From contig NZ_CP092370.1 of the NCBI RefSeq assembly GCF_028473145.1, forward strand, positions 1,612,001-1,676,000: DNA of 64,000 bases, read 5' to 3'. This DNA is from Flavobacterium sp. CBA20B-1 (GTDB taxonomy: Bacteria; Bacteroidota; Bacteroidia; Flavobacteriales; Flavobacteriaceae). A program made the translations under genes and the position numbers. This document shows, piece by piece, positions 8,926-17,748 of the stretch; within the stretch, counting starts at the first letter, position 1, and every line of letters begins with the position of its first letter. The notes beneath the pieces were generated by a model. That model worked only from the letters and a program-made list of their open reading frames with translations, was not told the origin of the DNA and made no database searches.

Positions 8926-9879
8926 TTATCTAAATTTCATAAATGGATAGTTTTCTAATAAATCATCTAGTTTTATTGCTAGTGTATCTAAAAACTGCTG
9001 ATGTGCTTCGGTGTATGGATTAAAGGGGCGGTGTGCCAATCCTTTCTGCACCTCATCCACTTTTTTCATCGTAGGTAATGTTTCCGGATGCATACAATGG
9101 GTAACAAATCGCTCCCAAATATAGGCAACAGCTAAATCGTTTGGATGCAGCATATCTTTGCCATAAAAACGATAATCGCGCAATTCATCCATCATGATTT
9201 CATACGAAGGAAAATAATAATTGTATGGGTCATTATTTTCTAAGTGTTGATGCAATGCGGCGATTAAATGCGCTTTGCTGCGTTGGTTTTCTGCAAAACC
9301 GTCTTTAATATGGCGAACCGGCGAAATGGTATAAATAATTTGAACAGTTGCATTTACTTGCCGAATTTGTTGTTCTATTGCTTGTAATGCTTGCAAACAA
9401 TCGGCTACCGACAATAATTCTTTTTGAAATTTTTGTTGCGAAACTTTATGACAATTTGCCACAATTTCGTTGGTTTCCATAAACCGATACACCCAAGCGG
9501 TTCCCAATGTGATGATGCAATGCGAAGCGGTTTGCAAATCTTCTTTGAAAGCAGTTGTTTTTTGATTGATGGATGCCACAATGCTTTCAGCGTCTAACTC
9601 GTTTAAATCGGAATGAGTGTGCAAACAACTCCATATTTCGTTATGGCAAAAAACATCATTTTGTGTAAATAAACGCGCATTTATTGCGGTGTTTACCAAT
9701 TTTTCGATTGCCAAAGGATGAAACAATATCCCCCAAGGATTCACCGTGTTTTGAAATTGATAGTGTGCCAGTTTTTGTGCAATATGTACTGCAAAACAAC
9801 TGCCTATACTCACAATTTTAGATGAGTAATCTATTTTTCCGGATAAAGGCTCAACGGGCACAAGGGTTTGTAGCTGCAT
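8926..9879 (-). CDS. GSCFA-domain protein
   Basis: 317 residues. The family's name-giving motif is present as SIGSCFAVHIA at about residues 26-36. ITLGTAWVYR and the C-terminal DMLHPNDLAVAYIW fit an SGNH/GDSL-type hydrolase fold: a Gly-Ser block at the N-terminus and a Asp-x-x-His-Pro block at the C-terminus. No signal peptide, so it is probably cytoplasmic or membrane-peripheral. A lipid or carbohydrate esterase role is plausible but unproven. It is the first gene of a tight pair with the DUF4230 gene. Confidence 0.88.
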   Translation of the reverse strand: MQLQTLVPVEPLSGKIDYSSKIVSIGSCFAVHIAQKLAHYQFQNTVNPWGILFHPLAIEKLVNTAINARLFTQNDVFCHNEIWSCLHTHSDLNELDAESIVASINQKTTAFKEDLQTASHCIITLGTAWVYRFMETNEIVANCHKVSQQKFQKELLSVADCLQALQAIEQQIRQVNATVQIIYTISPVRHIKDGFAENQRSKAHLIAALHQHLENNDPYNYYFPSYEIMMDELRDYRFYGKDMLHPNDLAVAYIWERFVTHCMHPETLPTMKKVDEVQKGLAHRPFNPYTEAHQQFLDTLAIKLDDLLENYPFMKFR

Positions 9880-9900
9880 GTTTTTCTGTAAAATTACAAA

Positions 9901-10260
9901 CTATCTTTTAAAATAAGCCCTCATATCTTCGCCACTTTTCTGTTCCAGCGTATAATCATCGCACGAATACATGTGTATCCCTTCAAAAATCACGGTTGGT
10001 CCTTCCATGATAAATGCATCAGCCTCTTGCAAAAAAGCTTTTAAAATAGCACCTTGCAAATGTTCAGAATAGGCTTCTTTCGATTCAAAAATCTTTAGGT
10101 TTAGAAATTTATTAGGATCTATTTGATCAATCATGTTGGTTACATGCAAAGTTCCCAATTCGTTTTGAACCAATGCCGTAGCCTCTTTTCGAACCAAATT
10201 AAAAAAAGCTTCGCGCTTATCCGGAAAAACCCGATAAGCCACAATTACAACGTATCTCAT
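9901..10260 (-). CDS. Antibiotic biosynthesis monooxygenase-type protein
   Basis: 119 residues from the ATG at 10260 (MRYVVIVAYRVF); the longer frame upstream adds an unlikely hydrophobic leader. The ferredoxin-like ABM pattern is present: an initial beta-strand, PDKREAFFNLVRKEATALVQNELGTL, then IFESKEAYSEHLQGAILKAFL. Such dimeric proteins act as cofactor-independent monooxygenases, heme-degrading enzymes or small ligand binders; the substrate is unknown here. It lacks an obvious partner gene. Confidence 0.8.
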   Translation of the reverse strand: MRYVVIVAYRVFPDKREAFFNLVRKEATALVQNELGTLHVTNMIDQIDPNKFLNLKIFESKEAYSEHLQGAILKAFLQEADAFIMEGPTVIFEGIHMYSCDDYTLEQKSGEDMRAYFKR

Positions 10261-10408
10261 AACACAAATTTTTATTATAAAGTTACGAATTTGACTTAAA
10301 AGCAAAAAAAAATTAACTACTTCCTTCAAATATTAGTCAATAAATACGTAAGTTATGAGTGATAAGAAATTAGAATGTAATCAAAAAGTCAAATATTAAA
10401 ACTGTGTT

Positions 10409-11002
10409 CTAAGAATGAAACAAATTTCGCTTTTGTTTATCCTTTAAATGATATTTATTATTAAAAAATTTAAAAACAAAAAAGAACATAAAGCCTGATG
10501 AAATACCGAAAATATATCCGCAAATGATGTCCAACGGATAGTGTAACCCCAGATAAATACGGGTGTAAGCAAACAATAGTGGGAAAAAGAAGAGCACCCA
10601 AGCGTATTTGTAATATTTTTTAAGGATTAAAAAGATTATTAAAATTGAACCGCTGGAATTAGATGCGTGACCTGAGAAAAAACTAGGGCTACCAGCTTTA
10701 CGCAAAATACGTAAATAAGGCGAAATCAGCGGGTCGTTTACTGGGCGTAGTCTACCGGTGCTGTATTTTACTAAATTGGTAAATTGGTCGGTAAACACAA
10801 AAAAAACAGTGAGAACCAACACCAAAAGTCCAAATTGTTGCAGAGAAATTTTCTTTAGAAGTAAAAAAATAAGAAGTAAAAAAAACGGCCACCAATTGAT
10901 TTGATGCGTGATATACATAAAAACCGGATCCCAAAATTCTGTTCCCAAATTGTTGAGATATATCAGCAATTGCTGATCTTTTTGTATTAAATGTTCCAAC
11001 AT
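10409..11002 (-). CDS. PAP2-family membrane phosphatase
   Basis: 197 residues with five to six transmembrane helices. All three phosphatase motifs are visible: KYSTGRLRP (residues 79-87), SFFSGHASN with the catalytic His112, and RIYLGLHYPLD (Arg148, His154, Asp158). Members dephosphorylate lipid phosphates such as undecaprenyl diphosphate or phosphatidylglycerophosphate at the outer face of the inner membrane. Its ATG overlaps the TatA/B stop codon by one base (TAATG), indicating translational coupling. Confidence 0.92.
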   Translation of the reverse strand: MLEHLIQKDQQLLIYLNNLGTEFWDPVFMYITHQINWWPFFLLLIFLLLKKISLQQFGLLVLVLTVFFVFTDQFTNLVKYSTGRLRPVNDPLISPYLRILRKAGSPSFFSGHASNSSGSILIIFLILKKYYKYAWVLFFFPLLFAYTRIYLGLHYPLDIICGYIFGISSGFMFFFVFKFFNNKYHLKDKQKRNLFHS

Positions 11003-11388
11003 TATTTCATGCGCTTAATGGGTCCTGTCATGTTTTCAATGTCTTCTTTTGTTTGGTCGATTTCTTTTTGAATATCGTTTACAGGGTTGAAATGGTCTAT
11101 ATCCATCGACTCTTTGATTTCATCATAACCCATTCGTTTTTTGATTTCATCCACGTTTACCGCATCTTTAATGTCTTTCACAACACCGGTTTCTTCCACG
11201 CTTTTTGTGATTTCCGATTTAATATCGTTCGAAGCATTTTTCACTTGATTAATAATGCGCGCCAATCCACGAGCCATTTCGGGTACCTTATCAGAACCGA
11301 AAAGCATCAAAATAATCAACATGATAAAAACCAATTCACCGCCACCAATTCCCAAAAAAAGCGGGGTTATATTTAGACTTGTAAACAT
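11002..11388 (-). CDS. tatA: Sec-independent translocase subunit TatA/TatB
   Basis: 128 residues. Short hydrophobic helix (about 14-31), the hinge FGSDKVPEMARGLAR, then a long amphipathic helix and an acidic, Lys-rich tail, the standard TatA/B architecture. The Gly-Gly-Glu before the helix (GIGGGELV) matches TatA/B of Bacteroidota, where one protein may serve both roles. It is not next to tatC. It is coupled to the PAP2 gene downstream. Confidence 0.88.
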   Translation of the reverse strand: MFTSLNITPLFLGIGGGELVFIMLIILMLFGSDKVPEMARGLARIINQVKNASNDIKSEITKSVEETGVVKDIKDAVNVDEIKKRMGYDEIKESMDIDHFNPVNDIQKEIDQTKEDIENMTGPIKRMK

Positions 11389-11422
11389 TTTCTGAAATTT
11401 ACTACAAAGTTACACAAAACAA

Positions 11423-12151
11423 TTATCTTAACACCTTAAGTATTTCTAAAAATTCAGTTGCTTTTTCGGCATAAAGCAAACTCAATTGTTCGCTATTTAT
11501 GGTTTGATAAGAGGTTACAACAACTGGATCTTGCGCCATAAAATAGCCAAAAGCCATATAATATTGTGGAGGTATTTGTAATTTTTCAGTGTAATATTCT
11601 TCGGGAAATTTACTTAATATTTTTTCTACAAAAAGATATTCTTCCTCTAGTGCTAATGCTTTTTTAAGCATTTTTGTTCTGCCCGAGATGGCGTTTACAA
11701 TGGCATCAATAGCAATAATACCGCCGCTTGAAGATGTTGCTCGGTGCAAGTTTCGCTGAGCAGGTGTGTATCGCTTTACTTTACCAAAGCCCAAGGTTTC
11801 TGAATTTACAGTGCGGTCAATCACAAGTTCATCTAACACATTATCAATAAATTCCATGGGAATAAAAACCAACGATTTGTTCATGTCTGCATACGAAAGC
11901 ACCTTTTCGCGCCCCACTAAATGCACTGCCGAAAAAATCAGTGTGTCGTTTGGGCTGGCTTCAATAGAAAAATAACCGCCTTTTTGGGTAAGAGCCGATT
12001 CGTTGGTTGTGATATTTTTTACGTAAATCCCTTCTAAATCGCGCGTTTTCGCAACCACTTTACCCAAAACACTTTTTGTTTGGGCAAGCATACTGCTACT
12101 TACAAATAGCATTAAAAGGAAAACGATTCGATAACTACTGATTTTTTTCAT
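11423..12151 (-). CDS. Secreted carboxypeptidase-like regulatory-domain protein
   Basis: 242 residues. Signal peptide about 1-23 (SSMLAQ), then a carboxypeptidase-D regulatory-like beta-sandwich (about 27-110: VLGKVVAKTRDLEGIYVKN, GGYFSIEASPNDTLIFSAVHLVG) and a helical C-terminal half. The domain is common in periplasmic and outer-membrane proteins of Bacteroidota. It is a paralogue of the next gene (12202-12891); both share the N-terminal sandwich, a central KxLGxx segment and a C-terminal LxIPxxxxxxFxYFM block. Function unknown. Confidence 0.82.
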   Translation of the reverse strand: MKKISSYRIVFLLMLFVSSSMLAQTKSVLGKVVAKTRDLEGIYVKNITTNESALTQKGGYFSIEASPNDTLIFSAVHLVGREKVLSYADMNKSLVFIPMEFIDNVLDELVIDRTVNSETLGFGKVKRYTPAQRNLHRATSSSGGIIAIDAIVNAISGRTKMLKKALALEEEYLFVEKILSKFPEEYYTEKLQIPPQYYMAFGYFMAQDPVVVTSYQTINSEQLSLLYAEKATEFLEILKVLR

Positions 12152-12201
12152 GATACAAAACTATTGATTCTTTTAAAAGCACCCTATTTATTACAACGAT
12201 T

Positions 12202-12891
12202 TTAACGCTCTTGTGGTTGCTGTTGTTCTAAAAATTGGAACGATTTATCAAGCAAATGTATCCGCCACTTGGCTTCTTCGCCATTTTTTATATATTGATC
12301 AATCAAATAATCATCGTTCATAAAATAGTAAAACTTTTCCACCAAATTTTCAGGTATTTTTAGATATTCGGTAATAACACTTCTGGGAAGAGAAGCCACA
12401 TACGGATTCATTTCATGAGAAGCACGCAGCAATGATGCTTCTTTCTTCTTGCGCAATTTACTAGCCACCCACAAAAAGAGTGCCTTAAAATCCATATTTG
12501 GGTTTGGGTTGCGTTTGTAGATGTATTTGTTTATCGAAGCAGCATCGATGCCTAATGATTTCGACGTGATTCGTTCCACTTTCACTTCTTGTAACACCAT
12601 ATTTAAAGGTTCAGCATAAATTCGAACAATACTGCTTTGCAAGTCGCTGCTTTTTAGTTGATATTTTAATTGATAGAATTCGTTTTCAACCAATGCCAAT
12701 TCATCTGCTTCTTGAACGTTCATTTCAAAAAAGCCACCGCTATCTGTTGTAACAATTTCATTGGTGTTTTGATTAATTACCTTTAGTGGAAAAGCATTTA
12801 CTTCTGCCATCAAACGCATTTTGTGCGGATTTCGGTTTTGTGCAAAGGAATTGATCGAAACAAAAAACAATAAAAAATAAAGATACTTCAT
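12202..12891 (-). CDS. Secreted carboxypeptidase-like regulatory-domain protein, paralogue
   Basis: 229 residues. Signal peptide about 1-17 (NSFAQ), then the same beta-sandwich plan as the 242-residue neighbour (TTDSGGFFEMNVQEADELALV) and a matching helical tail (LKIPENLVEKFYYFM). It lies 50 bp upstream of its paralogue on the same strand, so the pair is likely a duplication and an operon. The promoter-like TATTTTTG is at 12912-12919 (minus strand). Confidence 0.8.
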   Translation of the reverse strand: MKYLYFLLFFVSINSFAQNRNPHKMRLMAEVNAFPLKVINQNTNEIVTTDSGGFFEMNVQEADELALVENEFYQLKYQLKSSDLQSSIVRIYAEPLNMVLQEVKVERITSKSLGIDAASINKYIYKRNPNPNMDFKALFLWVASKLRKKKEASLLRASHEMNPYVASLPRSVITEYLKIPENLVEKFYYFMNDDYLIDQYIKNGEEAKWRIHLLDKSFQFLEQQQPQER

Positions 12892-12949
12892 AAATGTTTA
12901 TTTAATTTCAACAAAAATATTTGCAAAAGTGTTAAAAGATAAACAGCGT

Positions 12950-12981
12950 TTTGGTAAACAATTGTTAAATAAATAAGTTTG
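12950..12981 (+). promoter_or_regulatory. Promoter of the peptidase E gene
   Basis: TTTG at 12950-12953 and TAAGTTTG at 12974-12981 are separated by 20 bp, matching the Bacteroidota housekeeping promoter TTTG-N(19-21)-TAnnTTTG. The start codon follows 31 bp later at 13013. Confidence 0.75.
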
Positions 12982-13012
12982 CTGTTTGTTTCACACATCA
13001 TCCATCAATATT

Positions 13013-13720
13013 ATGAAGCATTTACTCATTGCAAGCACATCAACCTTACATGGAATGGGGTATTTAGAATATTTACTGCCTGCTTTAAAAAATCATTTTA
13101 AAACCGCAAGCACCATATTGTTTATTCCCTATGCAAGACCAGGCGGTATTTCGCATGATGCATACACTGCTAAGGTGGCAGATGCTTTTGCAAAAATTGA
13201 TAAAAAAGTGGTGGGTTTACATACTTTTGAAAATCCCGTAGCAGCAATTCAAAAGGCCGAAGCTATTTTCACCGGCGGTGGCAACACCTTTTTATTGGTA
13301 AAACAACTGTATGGGCAACACGTTTTATCGCCTCTAAAAAAAGTACTGCAAAACGGTACGCCCTATTTAGGTTGTTCGGCTGGAAGCAATATTACCGGTT
13401 TAACTATGGAAACTACAAACGATATGCCGATTGTGTACCCACCTAGTTTCCAAACATTGGGAATGGTTCCGTTTAATATAAACCCGCATTATTTGGATCC
13501 AGTAGAAGGTTCTACACACATGGGCGAAACCCGCGAAACCCGTATCAATGAATTTCATTGTTTTAATTCACAACCTGTTCTTGGACTTCGCGAGGGAAGT
13601 TGGCTGGAAGTGTACGGACAAAAAATTACGTTGAAGGGCAGTTTACCGGCACGATTGTTCCGTCAAAATCAACCAGCGGTAGAGCTGCAACCCGAAACAG
13701 ATTTATCTGATTTGTCCTAA
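13013..13720 (+). CDS. pepE: Peptidase E (alpha-aspartyl dipeptidase, family S51)
   Basis: 235 residues from the ATG at 13013; the upstream extension begins with TTG and adds nothing conserved. The nucleophile sits in GCSAGSNI (Ser122, aligned with Ser120 of the known enzyme), preceded by FTGGGNTFLL and followed by the NPHYLDP block holding the catalytic His. It hydrolyses dipeptides with N-terminal Asp in the cytoplasm. Length fits the family (about 230 residues). It has its own promoter and diverges from the carboxypeptidase-like pair. Confidence 0.93.
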   Translation: MKHLLIASTSTLHGMGYLEYLLPALKNHFKTASTILFIPYARPGGISHDAYTAKVADAFAKIDKKVVGLHTFENPVAAIQKAEAIFTGGGNTFLLVKQLYGQHVLSPLKKVLQNGTPYLGCSAGSNITGLTMETTNDMPIVYPPSFQTLGMVPFNINPHYLDPVEGSTHMGETRETRINEFHCFNSQPVLGLREGSWLEVYGQKITLKGSLPARLFRQNQPAVELQPETDLSDLS

Positions 13721-13773
13721 TCACGTTTCAAAATCTTTTCTATCTTTAACAAAGAAATATTGTTTGTTTGATT

Positions 13774-14303
13774 ATGAAAAATCTATGGTTAATCGGTGCG
13801 TTATTGTTGTGTTTAACTGCATCGGCACAAAAAAAGAAAATAAGAAAAGTTATTCCACCACCACCCGTTCGACAGGTTGAGAAATTACCCGTTGAGGTAG
13901 CAGAACCAATAATTGAAGCTACCGAAAAAAAGTGTTTTATCTATAAAACCGAAACGCAAAAAGAGGCAATGATGTTTGTTACTGAAACACTTTTAGAATA
14001 TGGTTGGAGCAACAATTTAGCACAAATGGTTATTACCACATATCATTTTGATCCTATAAAAAAAGAACAAACTGAAAAAGAAGGTTATTCCTGGGGCAAG
14101 CTAAAAATATTCAGTTTATAAACGGAACTTTTAGCGTGGAAGAAGATATGTTTTTTTTTACGCCTGATAAATCTGAAACTTTTGAAAAGCAAGTGTTTAG
14201 GATGAATTTTGAAGCCGAAACGAAAAAAGTTTCTTTTTTAACAAATGAAACTAATAACATCTTGCAAAAGGGCGATTGTTTTGAACCTATAATAAGCATG
14301 TAA
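13774..14303 (+). pseudogene. Hypothetical secreted protein, frameshifted
   Basis: The first frame starts at ATG 13774 with a signal peptide (CLTASAQ) and a Pro/Val-rich linker, and stops at 14121 after WGKLKIFSL. From 14097 the -1 frame continues without stop to TAA 14301-14303 with coding-like sequence (QAKNIQFINGTFSVEEDMFF). Adding one G to the GGGG run at 14093-14096 would fuse the two into one protein of about 176 residues. So either the gene is broken or the assembly lost a base. No family recognised. Confidence 0.7.
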
Positions 14304-14442
14304 ACCAAAAGTTTTTTTTAAAAATAAAAAATTTTGAAGTGTTGGTATGCGCTGTTTTTGTAGCGGTTTTTTGAACACATTTTACGGCTGAGTTTTCAAA
14401 ATAAATGCTTTCAGCAGCGTGTGGGTTTTGTTATTGGAAATT

Positions 14443-14468
14443 AAAAAAACCGACTACTGTCGGCTTTT
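14443..14468 (-). terminator. Intrinsic terminator of tRNA-Ser
   Basis: Read on the minus strand, GCCGAC pairs with GTCGG around AGTA-like loop bases, followed by seven T. It lies just downstream of the tRNA-Ser gene. Confidence 0.8.
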
Positions 14469-14479
14469 AATACTGTTAG

Positions 14480-14566
14480 CAGAGAGGAAGGGATTCGAAC
14501 CCTCGATGCAGTTACCCACATACAAACTTTCCAGGCTTGCTCCTTCAACCACTCGGACACCTCTCT
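14480..14566 (-). tRNA. tRNA-Ser (anticodon GGA)
   Basis: The acceptor stem AGAGAGG pairs with CCTCTCT, followed by discriminator G. The D-arm contains CCGAGTGGTTGAAGG, the anticodon loop is CTGGAAA (anticodon GGA, reading UCC/UCU), a long variable arm is present as expected for class II tRNA-Ser, and the T-arm has GGTTCGAATCC. CCA is not encoded. Confidence 0.95.
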
Positions 14567-14603
14567 TTATGGTTGCGAAGGTACATTTTATTTTCTTAAA
14601 AAA

Positions 14604-15035
14604 CTATTCTAAAGCTAAACGAATGGGAATACGAAAACGAATACGCTCTGGTTTTCCATCAATCAAAATAGGTTTCAACCTTAATCTTTTTACAACGCGA
14701 ATAGCTTCCAAATCACATTCTTTACAAACGCTTTTTCTAATAGTAGCTTGCTGAACGGTGCCGTCTTTTTCTACTACAAAATCTACGTAAATTGTTCCTG
14801 TAATTCCTTCATCTAAAGCTTGGTCTGGATAGCTGAAATTTTCGGCTACAAACCGGTGTATTGTTTTACCTGTAAGTGTTATATAATCTGAAGCATTTCC
14901 GTTAATAATACTGTCGTTAGTTGAATTACTCACAGGAGCTTCAACAACTCCTTTTTCTTCAGGAGCTGGAGGTATAATTTGAGAAAATCCTGCCCAGGAA
15001 AATCCCATTATAATAAGTGCTACAATTTTTCTCAT
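14604..15035 (-). CDS. TonB-family energy-transducing protein
   Basis: 143 residues from ATG 15035 (MRKIVALIIMGFSWAGFSQ, signal-like). A Pro/Glu linker leads to a C-terminal TonB domain: NFSYPDQALDEGITGTIYVDFVVEKDGTVQQATI, then LKPILIDGKPERIRFRIPIRL. Most TonB proteins have an N-terminal membrane anchor plus a long periplasmic spacer; this one is short and looks exported, so it may not engage ExbBD. It is followed by the tRNA-Ser gene and preceded by a terminator. Confidence 0.85.
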   Translation of the reverse strand: MRKIVALIIMGFSWAGFSQIIPPAPEEKGVVEAPVSNSTNDSIINGNASDYITLTGKTIHRFVAENFSYPDQALDEGITGTIYVDFVVEKDGTVQQATIRKSVCKECDLEAIRVVKRLRLKPILIDGKPERIRFRIPIRLALE

Positions 15036-15052
15036 AAAATAAATATACAAAA

Positions 15053-15076
15053 AAAGATGTCTGAAAAGACATCTTT
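15053..15076 (-). terminator. Intrinsic terminator
   Basis: AAAGATGTC pairs with GACATCTTT around a six-base loop, with a T-run on the minus strand. It ends the lipoprotein gene at 15082 and separates it from the TonB gene. Confidence 0.88.
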
Positions 15077-15081
15077 AGAAC

Positions 15082-15606
15082 TTATTCTACAACAAACTCA
15101 ACTTGTTCTATAACAGAGCTGTGAGGTGCTTTGAACGACAATTTTATTTTTGTCTGTTTTTCAGAATGATCTACCTTCAAGGTTCCTTGTGTGATTTTGT
15201 AATATCCTGCTTCGCCTTTGCAATAACAATGCTTGCCGTAAACTAATTTTACATCTTGCAAAGCAGCATCTTTATATTCTTTTTTAAAGGCTTTTGCCGG
15301 AATTTCCATAAACAATTCTTCTTTGTAAAAATCGTCAGCATAATTTTCTTTGGCTTTGTTTCGATCGTAGCTGTATTGTATTAAAACCGTTTCAGGGTTG
15401 AAATTAGTTTGCGGATATAACTGCTCAAAACCATTCAAATTCAAGCCTTTTTCAAATTCACGAGTAGCTGATACTTTTCCATTTTCGGGAGCAACAGAAA
15501 CCATTGTTACTTTTTTACCTAACCAATTGGTAGATTCTACGCCTTTTACAGTGTTACAACTTGTTGCCAAAGCAGCGATTGTAAGTAGTGATAAAATTTT
15601 TTTCAT
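15082..15606 (-). CDS. Hypothetical lipoprotein
   Basis: 174 residues. Lipoprotein signal peptide with TSC (Cys17), then a beta-rich domain with YGKHCYCKGEAGYYKI, where two cysteines are separated by one residue. No family recognised. It begins two bases after the stop of pth and shares its transcription unit, ending at a strong terminator. Confidence 0.78.
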   Translation of the reverse strand: MKKILSLLTIAALATSCNTVKGVESTNWLGKKVTMVSVAPENGKVSATREFEKGLNLNGFEQLYPQTNFNPETVLIQYSYDRNKAKENYADDFYKEELFMEIPAKAFKKEYKDAALQDVKLVYGKHCYCKGEAGYYKITQGTLKVDHSEKQTKIKLSFKAPHSSVIEQVEFVVE

Positions 15607-15608
15607 TT

Positions 15609-16232
15609 TTATTTGCCATTATAATTATTCATTGCATTGTTTAAACCCGCCAAAGCGAATTCTTTCACCGCTTGCGAAACCACGTTTAAACGTTCTTTTA
15701 AAGCAGTTGTTTCTTCATCGGTCCAATCGCCCAACACATAATCAACCTGCTGTCCTTTTTTAAATTCATCCGAAATTCCGAAACGCAAACGCGGATATTC
15801 TGAACTATTCAAAATCAGCTGGATATTCTTCAAACCATTGTGTCCGCCGTCTGAACCTTTTGCTTTAATGCGTATGGTTCCAAATGGTAAATTTAAATCA
15901 TCTGTAATAACCAAAACATTTTCTTTGGCAATTTTTTCTTTATCCATCCAATATTGCACCGCTTTGCCCGACAAATTCATGTATGTGTTGGGTTTTAGCA
16001 AAAGTAAAATTTTGTTTTTTACTTTAATCTGTGTCAAAGCTCCCAATTTCACGGTTTCAAAAGTTGCACCGGCTTCGTTCGCCATAAAATCAACCGCCTT
16101 AAATCCAATATTGTGGCGCGTATTCACATATTCGGCACCAATGTTTCCTAGGCCAACAATTAAATATTTTTTCATTTGATGTGTGTTGCTTTCTGTTGTA
16201 GGTTTTTTAAACCATTTTGTAAAAAAATTCAT
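15609..16232 (-). CDS. pth: Peptidyl-tRNA hydrolase
   Basis: 207 residues. The enzyme frees tRNA from stalled peptidyl-tRNA. The core begins at MKKYLIVGLGNIGAEYVNTR (residue 20), with the catalytic His in TRHNIGF, Asn in KPNTYMNLSG, and DDLNLPFGTIRIKAKGSDGGHNGLK, all family blocks. An ATG at 16175 would give a standard bacterial Pth; the one at 16232 adds 19 residues, as seen in many flavobacterial homologues. A promoter-like TACATTTG lies at 16235-16242, so close to the first ATG that the shorter form is worth considering. Confidence 0.95.
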   Translation of the reverse strand: MNFFTKWFKKPTTESNTHQMKKYLIVGLGNIGAEYVNTRHNIGFKAVDFMANEAGATFETVKLGALTQIKVKNKILLLLKPNTYMNLSGKAVQYWMDKEKIAKENVLVITDDLNLPFGTIRIKAKGSDGGHNGLKNIQLILNSSEYPRLRFGISDEFKKGQQVDYVLGDWTDEETTALKERLNVVSQAVKEFALAGLNNAMNNYNGK

Positions 16233-16281
16233 TGCAAATGTATTAACAATTAGCTAATTTAGAATAAAACAACAACAAGTT

Positions 16282-17748
16282 ATGGAAAACTTACTTACAA
16301 TTTGGGAATTTGTTAAAGAATGGTATTGGATTCCGTTAACTTTGTTAAACATCACAGCGTTTATCACCATTTTAATAGAAAACGGCAAACCCGAAAAAAC
16401 GATTGCATGGTTAATGGTCATTGTTTTTATTCCGCTTGGCGGGGTGTTGTTGTATTACTTTTTCGGACAGAAATTTAAAAAAGAAAAATATTTTAAGCGA
16501 TTAGACAGCCGCTATAAAAATCGATTTGAAGAACGCTGGAGCGATTTAGCACCATTTATTTCGAACGAAATTAGACTTACCGAAACCTATGACAATCATT
16601 TGAATGATGTGTTTGAATATTTGGTGCACACAAAAACATCAATTCCTACATCAAACAACCAAGCAGCGCTCTTGACAAACGGCGAAGAAAAATTTGCTGT
16701 TTTATTAGCGGATCTGCAACAGGCAAAACATCATATTCATCTAGAATATTATATTTTTGAGGAAGATCAAATCGGCAAGCAACTTTTGGCTATTTTGGTG
16801 GATAAAGCACAGCAAGGCGTTGAAGTACGTGTAATTATTGATGATTTTGGATCGACCGATTTGGCAAAAAAGCAAAATTTTTATCAGCAATTAGGTATTC
16901 AATTGGAAGTTTTTCTGCCTGTACGCTTTTCGTCTTTGGCAAACAGCAATTACCGTAACCACAGAAAAATCATCGTTATTGATGGGCTGATTGGTTATGT
17001 TGGGGGCATTAACATTTCAGACAAATACATCAATCCAAATAAATTCAACCTGTATTGGCGCGATACAGCAATAAGAATTCATGGCGATGCTACCAAAATG
17101 TTGCAGGCACAGTTTTGGCTGCATTGGCAAAGCATTTCAGCAAAATCGTTTGCTTTGAATGACAACTATCTGCCGGAAGTTCAAACCGTTTTTGAAAAGA
17201 AATTGCCCGTAACGTTTGCTTTTTCATCGCCCGGTGATACGCCTCCGTATGTGATGGAAGCTATGATATTAAGTATTCTGGCAGCACAAAAAAGCATTCA
17301 GTTGTGCACGCCATATTTTATTCCTACCGAATCGTTTAAAACCGCTTTGTTAGTGGCTGTTTCAAAAGGAGTACAAGTTTCGTTGATGCTTCCTTCCAAA
17401 AGTGATTCCGCAATAGTTCAGGCTGCATCATTATCGTTCCTTAAACCATTTTTGAATCGTGGCATGAAGGTTTATTTGTACAAAAAAGGCTTTATTCATG
17501 CCAAAACAATATGTATCGATGGATTGTTAAGCTACGTTGGAACCACCAATTTAGATGCACGCAGTTTTTTAATTAATTTCGAACTTTCGGCGGTTGTTTT
17601 AGACAAAACCATTGCCGAACAATTAACCCAGCAATTTGAAAAGGATATTTTAGGAAGCACATTGTTTACTGCCGAAATCTGGAAAAACGAGAAGTGGTAT
17701 TACAAAGCATTTGCTTCGATTTGCAGGTTGTTGTCGCCTTTGTTATAG
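16282..17748 (+). CDS. cls: Cardiolipin synthase
   Basis: 488 residues. Two N-terminal transmembrane helices (about 13-33 and 40-62) precede two phospholipase D domains. The HKD motifs are NYRNHRKIIVIDG (about residues 226-238) and FIHAKTICIDG (about 397-407), each followed by the YVGGTN/YVGTTN segment. It condenses two phosphatidylglycerol molecules into cardiolipin at the inner membrane. The 3' end overlaps the convergent gene at 17743 by six bases. Confidence 0.95.
   Translation: MENLLTIWEFVKEWYWIPLTLLNITAFITILIENGKPEKTIAWLMVIVFIPLGGVLLYYFFGQKFKKEKYFKRLDSRYKNRFEERWSDLAPFISNEIRLTETYDNHLNDVFEYLVHTKTSIPTSNNQAALLTNGEEKFAVLLADLQQAKHHIHLEYYIFEEDQIGKQLLAILVDKAQQGVEVRVIIDDFGSTDLAKKQNFYQQLGIQLEVFLPVRFSSLANSNYRNHRKIIVIDGLIGYVGGINISDKYINPNKFNLYWRDTAIRIHGDATKMLQAQFWLHWQSISAKSFALNDNYLPEVQTVFEKKLPVTFAFSSPGDTPPYVMEAMILSILAAQKSIQLCTPYFIPTESFKTALLVAVSKGVQVSLMLPSKSDSAIVQAASLSFLKPFLNRGMKVYLYKKGFIHAKTICIDGLLSYVGTTNLDARSFLINFELSAVVLDKTIAEQLTQQFEKDILGSTLFTAEIWKNEKWYYKAFASICRLLSPLL

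Noticed and set aside
14419..14754. Plus-strand frame across tRNA-Ser and the TonB gene
   Set aside because: It translates the tRNA gene and the antisense of a clear TonB domain.
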